51,313 nt of DNA from Fischerella sp. CENA71. GTDB taxonomy: Bacteria > Cyanobacteriota > Cyanobacteriia > Cyanobacteriales > Nostocaceae. This document shows, piece after piece, positions 27,095 through 36,210 of this stretch. A program made the position numbers and the translations under genes. Under the pieces are notes generated by a model that was given only the letters and a program-made list of their open reading frames with translations, made no database searches and had not been told where the DNA came from. The stretch lies in NCBI GenBank assembly GCA_024239075.1, contig JANBVI010000077.1:1-51313 (forward strand), written 5' to 3'. Numbering within the stretch: position 1 is the first letter of the stretch; each line of letters starts with the position of its first letter.

Positions 27095-28321
27095 TCACGG
27101 TTCTATCCAGCGTCCATCTGCTTTAATCAAATTGATTAACTCCTCTACACCTTGTTCTTCTGGGACTTTTTTAATTTCTTCTCTACCGCGATATAGAGAA
27201 ATGTAACCTGGAGTTTTACCGACATAACCATAGTCAGCATCTGCCATTTCTCCAGGGCCATTAACAATGCAACCCATGACTGCAATGTCAAGCCCGGTGA
27301 GATGGTTGGTAGCTTCGCGGACTTTGTGCAGTACTTCTTCGAGATTAAATAAAGTACGTCCACAGGAAGGACAAGCGACATACTCTACCATTGTTTTCCG
27401 CAATCCCAAAGCTTGCAGAATACTGTAGCAGACTGGAATCTCTTTTTCTGGAGATTCAGTTAGTGACGCTCGAATTGTATCGCCAATGCCATCAGCCAAC
27501 AAGGTAGCAATACCAGCAGTAGATTTAATTCTTCCGTATTCACCGTCTCCAGCTTCCGTCACACCTAAGTGCAAGGGGTAATCCATCCCCAATTCATCCA
27601 TCCGCTGTACCATGAGACGATAAGCAGCAATCATCACGGGAACTCGTGAGGCTTTCATGGAAATTACTAGGTTGCGGAAGTCTAAAGATTCACAAATACG
27701 GATAAATTCGATCGCAGATTGCACCATTCCTTCTGGTGTATCACCATAAGTAAATAGCATCCTTTCAGCAAGAGAACCATGATTCACCCCAATTCGCATG
27801 GCTTTACCTTGATCGCGCAAAGAGATTACTAATGGTTCTAGAGTTTCGCGGATTTTTTCACCAATTTCGTCAAATTCGATTTTACTGTATTCGGTTCTGT
27901 TTGGGTTTGGTTTTTCAAACACATACAATCCCGGATTTATCCGCACTTTCTCTATATGTTTAGCAACTTCTAGAGCAATTTTCAGTCCATTGTGATGCAC
28001 ATCAGCGACGATTGGCACATCTTGATAGGTTTTGATTAATTTTTGTTTAATTTCTGCCAAGGCTTTAGCATGAGCCATACTTGGTACTGTGACGCGAACA
28101 ATTTCGCAGCCTATCTCATGCAAACGCCGAATTGCAGCAACGGAGCCATCAATATCAAGAGTGTCCTCGTTAATCATAGATTGCACCACCACAGGATGAC
28201 CTCCCCCAATGGTGACATTTCCTACTTTCACAGGACGGGTTTTCCGCCGTTTAATTGTTGTGTCAAAAGTAGGTTGACTGGGTAAATTATTTGAAGTAAC
28301 GGGTGTGGGCAGAGTTTGCAT
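27095..28321 (-). CDS. ispG: (E)-4-hydroxy-3-methylbut-2-enyl-diphosphate synthase
   Basis: The 408-residue enzyme converts methylerythritol cyclodiphosphate to HMBPP in the MEP isoprenoid pathway. It has [46 protein letters not shown] and [11 protein letters not shown] in the TIM-barrel part. The 4Fe-4S ligands are in [14 protein letters not shown] and [17 protein letters not shown]. In cyanobacteria electrons come from ferredoxin. Length and sequence are normal. ispD, another step of the same pathway, lies 6 kb away and is not co-transcribed. Confidence 0.97.
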   Translation of the reverse strand: MQTLPTPVTSNNLPSQPTFDTTIKRRKTRPVKVGNVTIGGGHPVVVQSMINEDTLDIDGSVAAIRRLHEIGCEIVRVTVPSMAHAKALAEIKQKLIKTYQDVPIVADVHHNGLKIALEVAKHIEKVRINPGLYVFEKPNPNRTEYSKIEFDEIGEKIRETLEPLVISLRDQGKAMRIGVNHGSLAERMLFTYGDTPEGMVQSAIEFIRICESLDFRNLVISMKASRVPVMIAAYRLMVQRMDELGMDYPLHLGVTEAGDGEYGRIKSTAGIATLLADGIGDTIRASLTESPEKEIPVCYSILQALGLRKTMVEYVACPSCGRTLFNLEEVLHKVREATNHLTGLDIAVMGCIVNGPGEMADADYGYVGKTPGYISLYRGREEIKKVPEEQGVEELINLIKADGRWIEP

Positions 28322-28696
28322 AACTTCTTAAGTAATTTTGCCGTAGCGAAAATATCAGATTTGAAAATGTTCTGTTTCCCAGATTGCCACAGTTGGTGCT
28401 GTTTTGGGCAAAGAACTAGAAAAAAAATGATAGACGTTAAAAATCAAAGATAAAAGCAGATATTAACTATTTTTTGCAATGTTAAAAATATATATTCTCC
28501 GCCCGTATTGATAATGGGTAATAGGTGATTGGTAATTGGGATATTAACTAAATAGTTGCGATAGTCAAAGACTGCTCTTTCAAAGCATCACACTCAGAAT
28601 ATAAAGTGATTATCCGAACTAGAGATCAGATATCTACAGACGGACAATCTCACAAAACTCCATCAAAATAGAGTCATCCGTACCATAAAACTAACT
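28322..28696. other. Gap between ispG and the Uma2 gene
   Basis: These 375 bases hold two divergent promoters. An AT-rich part (28420-28500) is followed by GGGTAATAGGTGATTGGTAA repeat-like units. No RNA structure or open frame was recognised. Confidence 0.4.
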
Positions 28697-29269
28697 ATGA
28701 CTCAATTAAAAACCCAACTTACCCTCGAAGAATTCCTCGCACTCCCTGAAGGAGACATCACCTACGAACTCATTGACGGAGAAGCTGTCCCCAAATTCAA
28801 AAACGATCAAATGTCACCAAAATTTTTTCATAGCTCTATCACAGGTGCTTTATTTATACTATTGTCTGCATGGGCGCAAGGAAAAGGACGGGTTGTAATT
28901 GAATGGGCAATTAAGCTAAAACGAAATCAACAAGACTGGGTTCCTGTAGCAGATTTGACATATATTTCATATAACCGTCTTTCTGCTGATTGGTTGCAAG
29001 ATGATGCTTGTCCTGTTGCACCGGAATTAGTGATTGAAATTATCTCACCTGGGCAAACTTTCGGAGAAATGACAGAAAAAGCAACCGATTATCTAAATGC
29101 TAAAGTTCAACGAGTTTGGATTATTGACACTAGAGCCAAAACTATTACTATTTTTTATCCTGATGCTCTCCCTCAAACCAAACGCGGTACTAATAGTTTA
29201 GGAGATTCTCTATTTGAAGGATTGCAAATTACACCTCAGCAAATCTTACAACAAGCAGGAATCGCCTAA
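28697..29269 (+). CDS. Uma2 family (DUF820) putative nuclease
   Basis: The 190-residue protein is typical of the Uma2 family, which is highly expanded in cyanobacteria: TLEEFLALPEGDITYELIDGE, VADLTYIS, APELVIEIISPGQTFGEMTEKATDYL and RVWIIDTRAKTITIF. The fold is PD-(D/E)xK-like, with the E-x-D-x-E/I-x-S residues expected to bind metal. No member's biological role is well established, though some lie near mobile DNA. It precedes the isochorismatase-fold gene by 42 bases and may be co-transcribed with it. Confidence 0.92.
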   Translation: MTQLKTQLTLEEFLALPEGDITYELIDGEAVPKFKNDQMSPKFFHSSITGALFILLSAWAQGKGRVVIEWAIKLKRNQQDWVPVADLTYISYNRLSADWLQDDACPVAPELVIEIISPGQTFGEMTEKATDYLNAKVQRVWIIDTRAKTITIFYPDALPQTKRGTNSLGDSLFEGLQITPQQILQQAGIA

Positions 29270-29311
29270 TAGATAATCTAAAATCTATTTGATTTTCTTT
29301 GATGTCGTATT

Positions 29312-30337
29312 ATGAACACCTCAACAAAAATCCAACTACCTATTCCCCCACACTTCAATCCTGAAACAGTAGGTACAGTCTGGCGCGTACCTTACCAACA
29401 AAGCGCCACAGACGCACAAACATGGGCAAAACAACACGACATCAAACCAGCTTCTGAAGACAAAAATCGTATTTGCCTACTTTTAATTGATGTGCAGAAT
29501 ACTTTTTGTATCCCCGAATTTGAATTATTTGTTGGGGGAAAATCTGGTACTGGTGCAGTAGATGATAATATGCGTTTGTGTGAGTTTATCTATCACAACT
29601 TGGGAGCAATCACAAAAATTGTACCAACTTTAGATACTCATACAGTGATGCAAATTTTTCATCCGATTTTTTGGGTAAATAACGCAGGTGAACATCCAAT
29701 TCCTGCTGCAACTAATATTATTCCAGCAGATATTGAGCAAGGAATCTGGAAAGTTAATCCAAGTGTTGCTTTCAGTTTAGAACTTGATTATGAATTTTTA
29801 GAAAAACACGCTTATCACTATGTTGAACAATTAACTAAAAATGGTAAATATCCGTTAACAGTATGGCCTTATCATTCGATGTTAGGTGGTATTGGTCATG
29901 CTTTAGTTTCTGCTGTGGAAGAAGCAATATTTTTCCACTGTATTGCACGTCATAGTCAAACTCAATTTGAGATTAAAGGAAATAATCCTTTAACGGAAAA
30001 CTATTCTGTTTTACGCCCAGAAGTTTTGTCAGGTTTTGATGAGCGTCTGATTGCCCAAAAGAATATAAGTTTGATTCAGTATCTGTTAGAATTTGATGCT
30101 GTAGTGATTGCAGGACAAGCTAAAAGCCATTGTGTTGCTTGGACTATTGATGATTTATTAACAGAAATTAGGCAGGTAGATAGCAATTTGGCGAAAAAAG
30201 TTTATTTGTTGGAGGATTGTACTTCTGCTGTTGTTGTTCCGGGTATAGTGGACTATACGGAAGCAGCAGATGAGGCGTTTCAGCGATTCGCTGATGCGGG
30301 AATGCACATCGTCAAATCTAGTGAATTTGTTTTTTAA
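29312..30337 (+). CDS. Isochorismatase-fold cysteine hydrolase
   Basis: The 341-residue protein has the isochorismatase/nicotinamidase core with Asp60 in CLLLIDVQNTF and the nucleophile Cys274 in VIAGQAKSHCVAW. Other nicotinamidase-like stretches are PTLDTHTVMQIFHP and LTVWPYHSMLGGIGHALV. It is much longer than the usual 180-220 residues because of inserts before and between the catalytic blocks (about 125-180 and 205-250). It probably hydrolyses an amide or related bond in the cytosol, and nicotinamide is one candidate. The catalytic lysine cannot be assigned with certainty. Confidence 0.88.
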   Translation: MNTSTKIQLPIPPHFNPETVGTVWRVPYQQSATDAQTWAKQHDIKPASEDKNRICLLLIDVQNTFCIPEFELFVGGKSGTGAVDDNMRLCEFIYHNLGAITKIVPTLDTHTVMQIFHPIFWVNNAGEHPIPAATNIIPADIEQGIWKVNPSVAFSLELDYEFLEKHAYHYVEQLTKNGKYPLTVWPYHSMLGGIGHALVSAVEEAIFFHCIARHSQTQFEIKGNNPLTENYSVLRPEVLSGFDERLIAQKNISLIQYLLEFDAVVIAGQAKSHCVAWTIDDLLTEIRQVDSNLAKKVYLLEDCTSAVVVPGIVDYTEAADEAFQRFADAGMHIVKSSEFVF

Positions 30338-30428
30338 CGTAGAGGAACATAATATTTGTAGTCAAGACTAAAGTCCTGAGTTTTTAAGAACTTTAGTGCT
30401 TACTACAAACCCTCGAAATTAATAAACT

Positions 30429-31352
30429 TCATTTCATATATTCTTTTGGATCTTTAGCAACCCAGCCTAGAGAAGAGTTAGAACGGATTTCAAAATGTAG
30501 ATGGGGTTGGCTGATGGTTGGTTGTCCCGTTTGCCCAACTGTTCCTAGCACTTCTCCCTGTTTAACTTGCTGACCAACGCTAACTTTGATACTCTCTAGC
30601 TGGGCGTAACGGCTTTGTAATCCACCACCGTGATTAATAATTACTAAGTTACCGTAGGTATCACGATCGCCGGCAAAAACTACTGTCCCTGGTGCGATCG
30701 CATTTACGGGGGTTCCAATCGCAGCTAACAAATCAATCCCGCTGTGAAAGAAAACTTCTCCATTTTTGGGGTTAAGTTGCCAACCATAGGGAAATCCTAC
30801 TTGAGCGACAGCTGCTAAGGGATAGCCAGTGATTTGCACAGCAGAGGAATTACCACTAGCAGCTGAGGATGGCGACGAACTCGGACGATTTGCTGATTGA
30901 TTGGATGCAGGAATAAATGCAATTTGAGATGGTGGTTTACAGCCATTCAACTCAAAAAGAGCATCAGCACGAACTTTGTATTTTTGTGCTAATTCTCGCC
31001 AAGTTTGACCACGAGCTACTTCCACTACAATACCATTGTAGGGAGGGATGAGAATATTACTACCCGTAGCCACCCTACCGTTTTTTAAACTGGGATTCAT
31101 GGTGATAATAGTATCAGGAGCTAAATTGTAGAGCGCGGCGATACTCTGCAAGGTTTCGCCACGCCCAACTTTATGACGCTGAAAGCGTTCTAGGGCTGGA
31201 GTTGGACATTTAGCAGCCTGTGCTAATGCAGAATTTGGGTATGTGGATACGAGTCCCAAAGCAGAGATTAAGCTAGAGAAAACAAGTAGAAGTAGGCGAT
31301 CGCTAACAGTCATGTATGTTAAATGGAGCAAGATTGAAATACTCAACGTCAA
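30429..31352 (-). CDS. LysM-domain M23 metallopeptidase
   Basis: The 307-residue exported protein has a signal peptide, two LysM modules (about 60-105 and 108-150, HKVGRGETLQSIAALYNL and VEVARGQTWRELAQKY), a Ser/Asn-rich linker (about 155-175) and an M23/LytM domain. Its zinc ligands are in FHSGIDLLAAIGTPV and HLHFEI. Such proteins bind and cut, or help regulate cutting of, peptidoglycan in the periplasm. All canonical zinc ligands appear present, so it is likely active. The upstream TTAAAT-rich region separates it from the divergent HtrA gene. Confidence 0.93.
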   Translation of the reverse strand: MTLSISILLHLTYMTVSDRLLLLVFSSLISALGLVSTYPNSALAQAAKCPTPALERFQRHKVGRGETLQSIAALYNLAPDTIITMNPSLKNGRVATGSNILIPPYNGIVVEVARGQTWRELAQKYKVRADALFELNGCKPPSQIAFIPASNQSANRPSSSPSSAASGNSSAVQITGYPLAAVAQVGFPYGWQLNPKNGEVFFHSGIDLLAAIGTPVNAIAPGTVVFAGDRDTYGNLVIINHGGGLQSRYAQLESIKVSVGQQVKQGEVLGTVGQTGQPTISQPHLHFEIRSNSSLGWVAKDPKEYMK

Positions 31353-31554
31353 CAGTTTATGTATGGCGGCAGTATTCTTGCGATTCTAGCTAAATTTTAT
31401 ATTTTATTGGCAGTTAGTTATTAGTTGATAGTTGATTGGTATTAACCACCAACCACTAATCACAATGATTAACAAAATTAAAATGTCCACTTGTCTTTTG
31501 CTTGACTACACTTAGAAATTAGCATCTGCATTGCTGTCCTTGAGTATAGTAATT

Positions 31555-32772
31555 ATGAAGTTATCTAAGAAACAACTAGCCGTTTATTTTTCATTGGTTG
31601 TGGGCGGCGGCGTATTCGGCGGTAGTGCAGTGTTGCTAGCCAGTCCGTATCTCCTAACACAAAGGCGTACGTTTCAAGAACTCAAGAATGTGAGCATGGG
31701 TGCGCCATCAGAAACAATTGTGACTAATTCTTGGGGAAAAAATATCGCCGCAACTGGGGGTGAAAGCGTTAATTTTGTCGCCACTGCTGTTCAAAAAACA
31801 GGGCCAGCAGTAGTCCGAATCAATGCGACACGCAAAGTCGCCAATCCTATCTCAGATGCTTTCAAAAACCCTCTCTTACGTCGATTTTTTGGGGAAGATG
31901 AAGAACCAATTCCACAAGAAAGAATTGAGCGTGGTACGGGTTCTGGTTTTATCCTCAGTACGAATGGAGAAATTCTCACCAACGCTCATGTAGTAGCAAA
32001 TACAGATACAGTACAAGTTACCCTCAAAGATGGTAGAACATTTGAAGGAAAGGTAATGGGAGTTGATCCCATGACCGATGTTGCGGTGGTAAAAATTCCT
32101 GCCAAGCAATTACCATCTGTGAAATTGGGCAATTCACAAAATTTGATTCCTGGACAGTGGGCGATCGCGATCGGCAATCCTTTGGGTTTAGATAACACTG
32201 TTACTATTGGTATCATCAGCGCCACAGATCGCACGAGTTCCCAAGTTGGCGTACCAGATAAACGAGTTAGCTTTATCCAAACCGACGCCGCCATTAATCC
32301 TGGGAACTCTGGAGGACCTTTGTTAAATTCTCAAGGTGAGGTCATTGGAGTTAATACTGCAATTCGTGCTGATGCTCAGGGACTTGGTTTTGCCATTCCC
32401 ATAGAAACCGCTGCTCGCATTGCTGACGAGCTTTTTGCTAAAGGGCGCGTGGAACATCCCTTCTTAGGGATTGAAATGGTAGACCTTTCTCCCACCAAAA
32501 AACAGCAAATCAATCAAGAGAATAATCTTAACATTCAGCAAAATGCTGGTGTTGCCATCAAGGGAGTTCTCGACAAATCACCTGCACAACGAATAGGACT
32601 GCGTCCCGGAGATATCATCCAAAAATTTAACGGCAAACCAGTTAAAACTGCTGCTCAAGTACAGAAAATGGTTGAGTCTAGCAGTGTTGGAGACACTTTG
32701 CAAATTGAAGTCAACCGTGACGGTAAAATTCAAACTTTTCAGGTTCAGTCAGGAGCTTATCCCCACAAATAG
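31555..32772 (+). CDS. HtrA/Deg-type serine protease (HhoA/HhoB/HhoC group)
   Basis: The 405-residue protein has an N-terminal anchor or signal (KKQLAVYFSLVVGGGVFGG), a trypsin-like domain with His145 (TNAHVVANT), Asp175 (MTDVAVVKI) and Ser252 (NPGNSGGPLLN), and one PDZ domain (about 285-400). One PDZ domain and this length fit the cyanobacterial Deg group, which degrades damaged proteins in the periplasm or lumen. The frame opens upstream at a TTG at 31531; the ATG at 31555 is preferred because it places charged KLSKK residues before the hydrophobic segment. Which paralogue it is cannot be decided. Confidence 0.93.
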   Translation: MKLSKKQLAVYFSLVVGGGVFGGSAVLLASPYLLTQRRTFQELKNVSMGAPSETIVTNSWGKNIAATGGESVNFVATAVQKTGPAVVRINATRKVANPISDAFKNPLLRRFFGEDEEPIPQERIERGTGSGFILSTNGEILTNAHVVANTDTVQVTLKDGRTFEGKVMGVDPMTDVAVVKIPAKQLPSVKLGNSQNLIPGQWAIAIGNPLGLDNTVTIGIISATDRTSSQVGVPDKRVSFIQTDAAINPGNSGGPLLNSQGEVIGVNTAIRADAQGLGFAIPIETAARIADELFAKGRVEHPFLGIEMVDLSPTKKQQINQENNLNIQQNAGVAIKGVLDKSPAQRIGLRPGDIIQKFNGKPVKTAAQVQKMVESSSVGDTLQIEVNRDGKIQTFQVQSGAYPHK

Positions 32773-32970
32773 TCCATATTCCAAAGTCCACTGTCAAGCA
32801 ATTTTGGATTTTGGATTACTCTGTCGAGCAGCTGTACTTCGTGCGTCTATGGATTTTGGATTTTCCCCACAGCATCATAAGTTAGTGGAACTTTACCCTG
32901 ATCGGCGGTATTGGTCAAGAGTATTAAACTACTGAGCATTGACAATTGATCATTGACAATTGACTCTTGA

Positions 32971-33324
32971 CTAAGGATTATTAGCCAAATGATCTAAGTG
33001 CATCCGTTGTTCCATCTGGCGCAGGAAATAGCCCGTCATCATTGCTGATGCTAGAAGACCAGCAAGATTATCCCGGTCTGTTGTAATCTGAACATTGAAG
33101 TTTTCAGCAGGCAACATCCCTACTAGCCCTTGGACATTTTGGGAAATAATTTGCTTGATTTCAGGGCTGACGGACTGAGCGACGTTAGCCAAAACTTCAG
33201 GGGACTGATGCTGTAAGTATTTGAGCAACTGATTAGAGGGTTCCTCAAAAGCGTCGCTCAGATGCTGACGAGGGTGTTGTTCAAAATTATCATTCAAAAA
33301 GTCAGGATCAAACACCATTGGCAA
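32971..33324 (-). CDS. DUF760 family protein
   Basis: The 117-residue product carries the DUF760 pattern LLKYLQHQSPEVLANVAQSV, VSPEIKQIISQNVQGLVGML and NLAGLLASAMMTGYFLRQME. This domain is confined to cyanobacteria and plastids. In plants, some DUF760 proteins have been linked to chloroplast protein turnover, but no bacterial role is established. The protein is helical and cytosolic. It lies downstream of scpB, on the same strand, with a repeat-rich gap between. Confidence 0.88.
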   Translation of the reverse strand: MPMVFDPDFLNDNFEQHPRQHLSDAFEEPSNQLLKYLQHQSPEVLANVAQSVSPEIKQIISQNVQGLVGMLPAENFNVQITTDRDNLAGLLASAMMTGYFLRQMEQRMHLDHLANNP

Positions 33325-33414
33325 TTTAAGTTTAGCGGAGTTGCTAATTCTACTCTAAACCATACTATGGGGTTAAGACATATTTCCTCAGCTAGGAGTA
33401 GCATTCATCTTAGG

Positions 33415-33512
33415 TAAGGGATTGGGGATTGGGGATTGGGGATTGGAGCATTGGTTTATTCTCCTTTGTCTTCCTGCTTCCTGCTCCCCGTTCCCTGCTC
33501 CCCGTTCCCCGT
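33415..33512. repeat. GGGGATT heptamer tandem repeats
   Basis: GGGGATTGGGGATTGGGGAT is followed by CTCCCCGTTCCCTGCTCCCC units. These run up to the end of scpB. The same heptamer type occurs near 34360 and 41980. Confidence 0.75.
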
Positions 33513-33513
33513 T

Positions 33514-34044
33514 CTATTCTATTTCCGAGGCTGATTCTAGTTTCAGCTCCAATTGTCGCTGCTGTTGTGGAGTGGAAAATGGTGAAGGAAGTTGCTCGAT
33601 CTGGAAATACTGATGAAATTTAGGTGTTACCTGAAGCGAATAGGAACGAGAGTCATTATCTCGGCGTTTTTTGACAAAACCAAGTTCTACTAGTTCTTGG
33701 ACGTGTTGATATGCTCCGGAACCACGCAGGTTAATTAAATCAGTTTGTAGCATGGGACTATTCAAGGCGATCGCTGCCAAAGTCCGCAATGCACCCACCC
33801 CCAATTCTACTGGTATCAGAGTTTGGACTAAATCTTGAAAATCAGACCGCAATTGCAAACAGTAACCATTTGGGGTTTCTACGACTTCTAGGGCGCTATC
33901 ACGACGAGCATAATCGTCAATCAGCTCAATAATACCTTCTTCAGCAGTCGCGCGATCGCACGCGGCATAATCAGCAATTTCGCTGATTGATAAGGGTTTA
34001 CTCTTCAAATAAAGAATTGCTTCTATTTTTGTCGCTGCATTCAT
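33514..34044 (-). CDS. scpB: Segregation and condensation protein B
   Basis: The 176-residue protein has two winged-helix units typical of ScpB: IEAILYLKSKPLSISEIADY at the start and TLAAIALNSPMLQTDLINLRG with HVQELVELGFVKKRRDN in the second. ScpB binds ScpA and the SMC ATPase to organise and segregate chromosomes. The family normally shows IAYxQPI in the second unit; here the relaxed IALNSPM is seen, as in other cyanobacteria. The last residues are encoded next to a repeat block. scpA is not in the window. Confidence 0.92.
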   Translation of the reverse strand: MNAATKIEAILYLKSKPLSISEIADYAACDRATAEEGIIELIDDYARRDSALEVVETPNGYCLQLRSDFQDLVQTLIPVELGVGALRTLAAIALNSPMLQTDLINLRGSGAYQHVQELVELGFVKKRRDNDSRSYSLQVTPKFHQYFQIEQLPSPFSTPQQQRQLELKLESASEIE

Positions 34045-34119
34045 TGATCAATAGTCAATAGTCAAGAGAAGCCAGTGTATTCTTAGGATTTTTCTCCGTT
34101 GTAGCACCTGACGTTCTAT

Positions 34120-34175
34120 ATTGACACTCTTCATGCCTAAAAGGCAGGGGATTCTTGCTTCACAGGGTAGAAAAC
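34120..34175. mobile_element. Possible IS200/IS605-type element end
   Basis: TTGACACTCTTCATGCCTAA is followed by AAGGCAGGGGATTCTTG. The GCCTAAAAGGC hairpin next to GGGGATTCTT closely resembles the subterminal hairpin at the ends of IS200/IS605 and TnpB elements in cyanobacteria. No tnpA or tnpB fragment was found in the 330-base gap, so it would be a solo end or a short non-autonomous derivative. Confidence 0.45.
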
Positions 34176-34381
34176 AAATTTACCCCTTAGTATTGCATTG
34201 TCAATAGTCAACAATTACAGAACAATGTGACAACTGACAGCCGAACAGAGAAAAAGAAAATAATAATTATAAATGTAACGATTCAATATCACAATTATAG
34301 ATAAAAGTCAAGTTTTGGGAGTTAGTAATTAGTGATTGGTTGTTGGTCAATATCCAATCCCCGCTCCCCAATCCCCAATCC

Positions 34382-35071
34382 CTACTCCTCACCCAATCTG
34401 GTTTTGAAGATAAATTCTGCGATCGCTAAATCTTGGGGGGTAGTTACCTTTAAGTTTGTTTCCTCTCCTTGAACAATTTGCACTTGATAACCACATTTTT
34501 CAAATAAAGCAGCATCGTCAGTCACTTCCCAACCCTGAGCGACACCTTCAGCGTGACACTGTTTTAGCAACTTCACATCAAAGCCTTGGGGAGTCTGTGC
34601 AGCCCAGAGTTGGCTTCGGTCTGGTGTACTCTGAATTATGCCATTTTCATCTACGACTTTAATGGTGTCTTTGACTGGCACAGCTGCTATTAAACCAGGA
34701 CATTGCCGAATTGCTTCGGCACATCTGTTGAGTAAATCTGGTGTAGCTAGACATCTTGCTCCATCATGAATCAACACTTGTTCAGCATTGGCTGGTAAAG
34801 ATTGTAACCCATTGTAAACGGATTCTTGACGGGTGGAACCACCCTGAATTAACTCCACAGGTTTAGTTAGCTGCAAATCAGCGATAATTTGCTTAAAGTC
34901 TTGCCAATCAATAGGTTGGGAAATAATTCCTATCCAGCTAATCTCATCTGATGCTTGTGCAGCTAAGAGCGTCCAAGCAATAATTGGTCGCGATCGCACT
35001 TGCAAGAGGAGTTTATTGCGGTTACTCCCCATTCTTCGTCCACTTCCGGCAGCAGGAATTAATAAATGCAC
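34382..35071 (-). CDS. ispD: 2-C-methyl-D-erythritol 4-phosphate cytidylyltransferase
   Basis: The 229-residue enzyme transfers CMP to methylerythritol phosphate in the MEP isoprenoid pathway. It has the nucleotide loop LIPAAGSGRRMGSNRNKLLL, ELIQGGSTRQESVYNGL, HDGARCLATPDLL, VPVKDTIKVV and DDAALFEKCGYQVQIVQGEETNLKVTTPQDL. All core substrate-contact motifs are present and the length is normal. The gene is flanked by short repeats and appears monocistronic. Confidence 0.97.
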   Translation of the reverse strand: MHLLIPAAGSGRRMGSNRNKLLLQVRSRPIIAWTLLAAQASDEISWIGIISQPIDWQDFKQIIADLQLTKPVELIQGGSTRQESVYNGLQSLPANAEQVLIHDGARCLATPDLLNRCAEAIRQCPGLIAAVPVKDTIKVVDENGIIQSTPDRSQLWAAQTPQGFDVKLLKQCHAEGVAQGWEVTDDAALFEKCGYQVQIVQGEETNLKVTTPQDLAIAEFIFKTRLGEE

Positions 35072-35084
35072 AGGTTTTTTTAAC

Positions 35085-35116
35085 TTTTGACTTTTGACTT
35101 TTGACTTTTCTAGTCC
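35085..35116. repeat. TTTTGAC tandem repeat
   Basis: TTTTGACTTTTGACTTTTGA repeats lie between the divergent ispD and glycosyltransferase starts, just upstream of ispD. They may overlap its promoter. Confidence 0.65.
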
Positions 35117-35161
35117 CTATCTTCCCCTAAAATAAGGAGCGAGTAGGCGTAAATTAATATT

Positions 35162-36121
35162 ATGCGAATAGTAGCCCTTGTCCCTGGTGGAATAAGCGAC
35201 CAAATTCTATTCTTTCCGACACTAGACGACCTGAAGCGTAATTATTCTGACGCTCAGATAGATGTCGTTGTGGAACCCCGGTCAAAGGCTGCTTACCGGG
35301 TGAGTAAGTCAGTTAACGATGTACTGATTTTTGATTATAAAGACCGTAACAGTTTGGCTGATTGGGCTAACTTAGTAGGTATACTTCGCGATCGCGAATA
35401 TGATGCCGCTATTACCCTAACGCAAAGCTGGTTAATGGGTCTTTTACTGTGGTTGACTGGAATCCCCATACGTATTGGCTACAAAGGCAAGGGAGCAGCT
35501 TTTCTGACTAATACCCTACCTCTAAAGCAAGAACAATACACTGCTTATGTGTATCACACTTTGCTGCAAGAGTTGGGTCTTGAGTCTCCTTGTCCAGAAT
35601 TAGCTGTGAATGTACCTAAATCAGATATTGATTGGGCAGACAAAGAGCAATCAAGGTTGGGAGTTAAAGAAACTGGTTATATTTTGATTTACGATGGTCT
35701 AAATGAGTTACCACCAAATAAAAGTCAAGATACAACATACCATGCCGAAAATTGGTTGCAGGTCATTCAAGATTGCCAACAAAAGCAACCAGATATACCT
35801 GTAGTGGTAATTCAAGAACCCGGTCAACAAGAGTTTGTGGCTAGACTCAAACAGTCTGTACCTGATATCAAAATTACTTTCCCAGATAATCTAGGCAAGC
35901 TAGCGGCAATGATTACAGGAGCAAATTTATTGCTGTGTACCGATAGTGCGATCGTACAGCTTGCCGTTGCTGTGCAGACCTATACTATTGCCTTGTTTGG
36001 TTCTACAAATCCAGCTAAATTGTTGCCGAAAAGCGATAAATTTATTGCAATCAAATCCCCTACAGGCAAAATAGCAGATATTTCGCCCAAAGTGATTTTG
36101 GAAAAAATCTGGGGCGGCTAG
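35162..36121 (+). CDS. Glycosyltransferase family 9 (heptosyltransferase-like)
   Basis: The 319-residue protein has the GT9 pattern. The N-terminal domain is RIVALVPGGISDQILFFPTL, with ALTLTQSW-like and TGIPIRIGYKG segments. The C-terminal domain shows VVVIQEPGQQEF and ANLLLCTDSAIVQLAVAVQTYTIALFGSTNPAKLLP. GT9 enzymes usually add heptose to lipopolysaccharide core. Cyanobacteria mostly lack heptose in their LPS, so the donor sugar here is unknown and the role is probably in another surface glycan. A terminator follows the gene. Confidence 0.9.
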   Translation: MRIVALVPGGISDQILFFPTLDDLKRNYSDAQIDVVVEPRSKAAYRVSKSVNDVLIFDYKDRNSLADWANLVGILRDREYDAAITLTQSWLMGLLLWLTGIPIRIGYKGKGAAFLTNTLPLKQEQYTAYVYHTLLQELGLESPCPELAVNVPKSDIDWADKEQSRLGVKETGYILIYDGLNELPPNKSQDTTYHAENWLQVIQDCQQKQPDIPVVVIQEPGQQEFVARLKQSVPDIKITFPDNLGKLAAMITGANLLLCTDSAIVQLAVAVQTYTIALFGSTNPAKLLPKSDKFIAIKSPTGKIADISPKVILEKIWGG

Positions 36122-36160
36122 CATTTCAATTCCATTACCTTGAATTGCTTTAGTAATTTG

Positions 36161-36210
36161 AACCCCCTTTCTGCTGGTTGGTGTTCTCCTACAAGCGGAA
36201 AGGGGTTTTA
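36161..36210 (+). terminator. Rho-independent terminator of the GT9 gene
   Basis: AACCCCCTTTCTGC pairs with GCGGAAAGGGGTT (one bulge and one wobble) and is followed by TTATATTCTTTAT. It begins 40 bases after the GT9 stop codon. Confidence 0.75.

Noticed and set aside
26805-27098. A 97-codon minus-strand frame between the processing protease and ispG
   Set aside because: It is made largely of tandem repeat and REP-like inverted repeat, and covers the upstream region of the protease gene.
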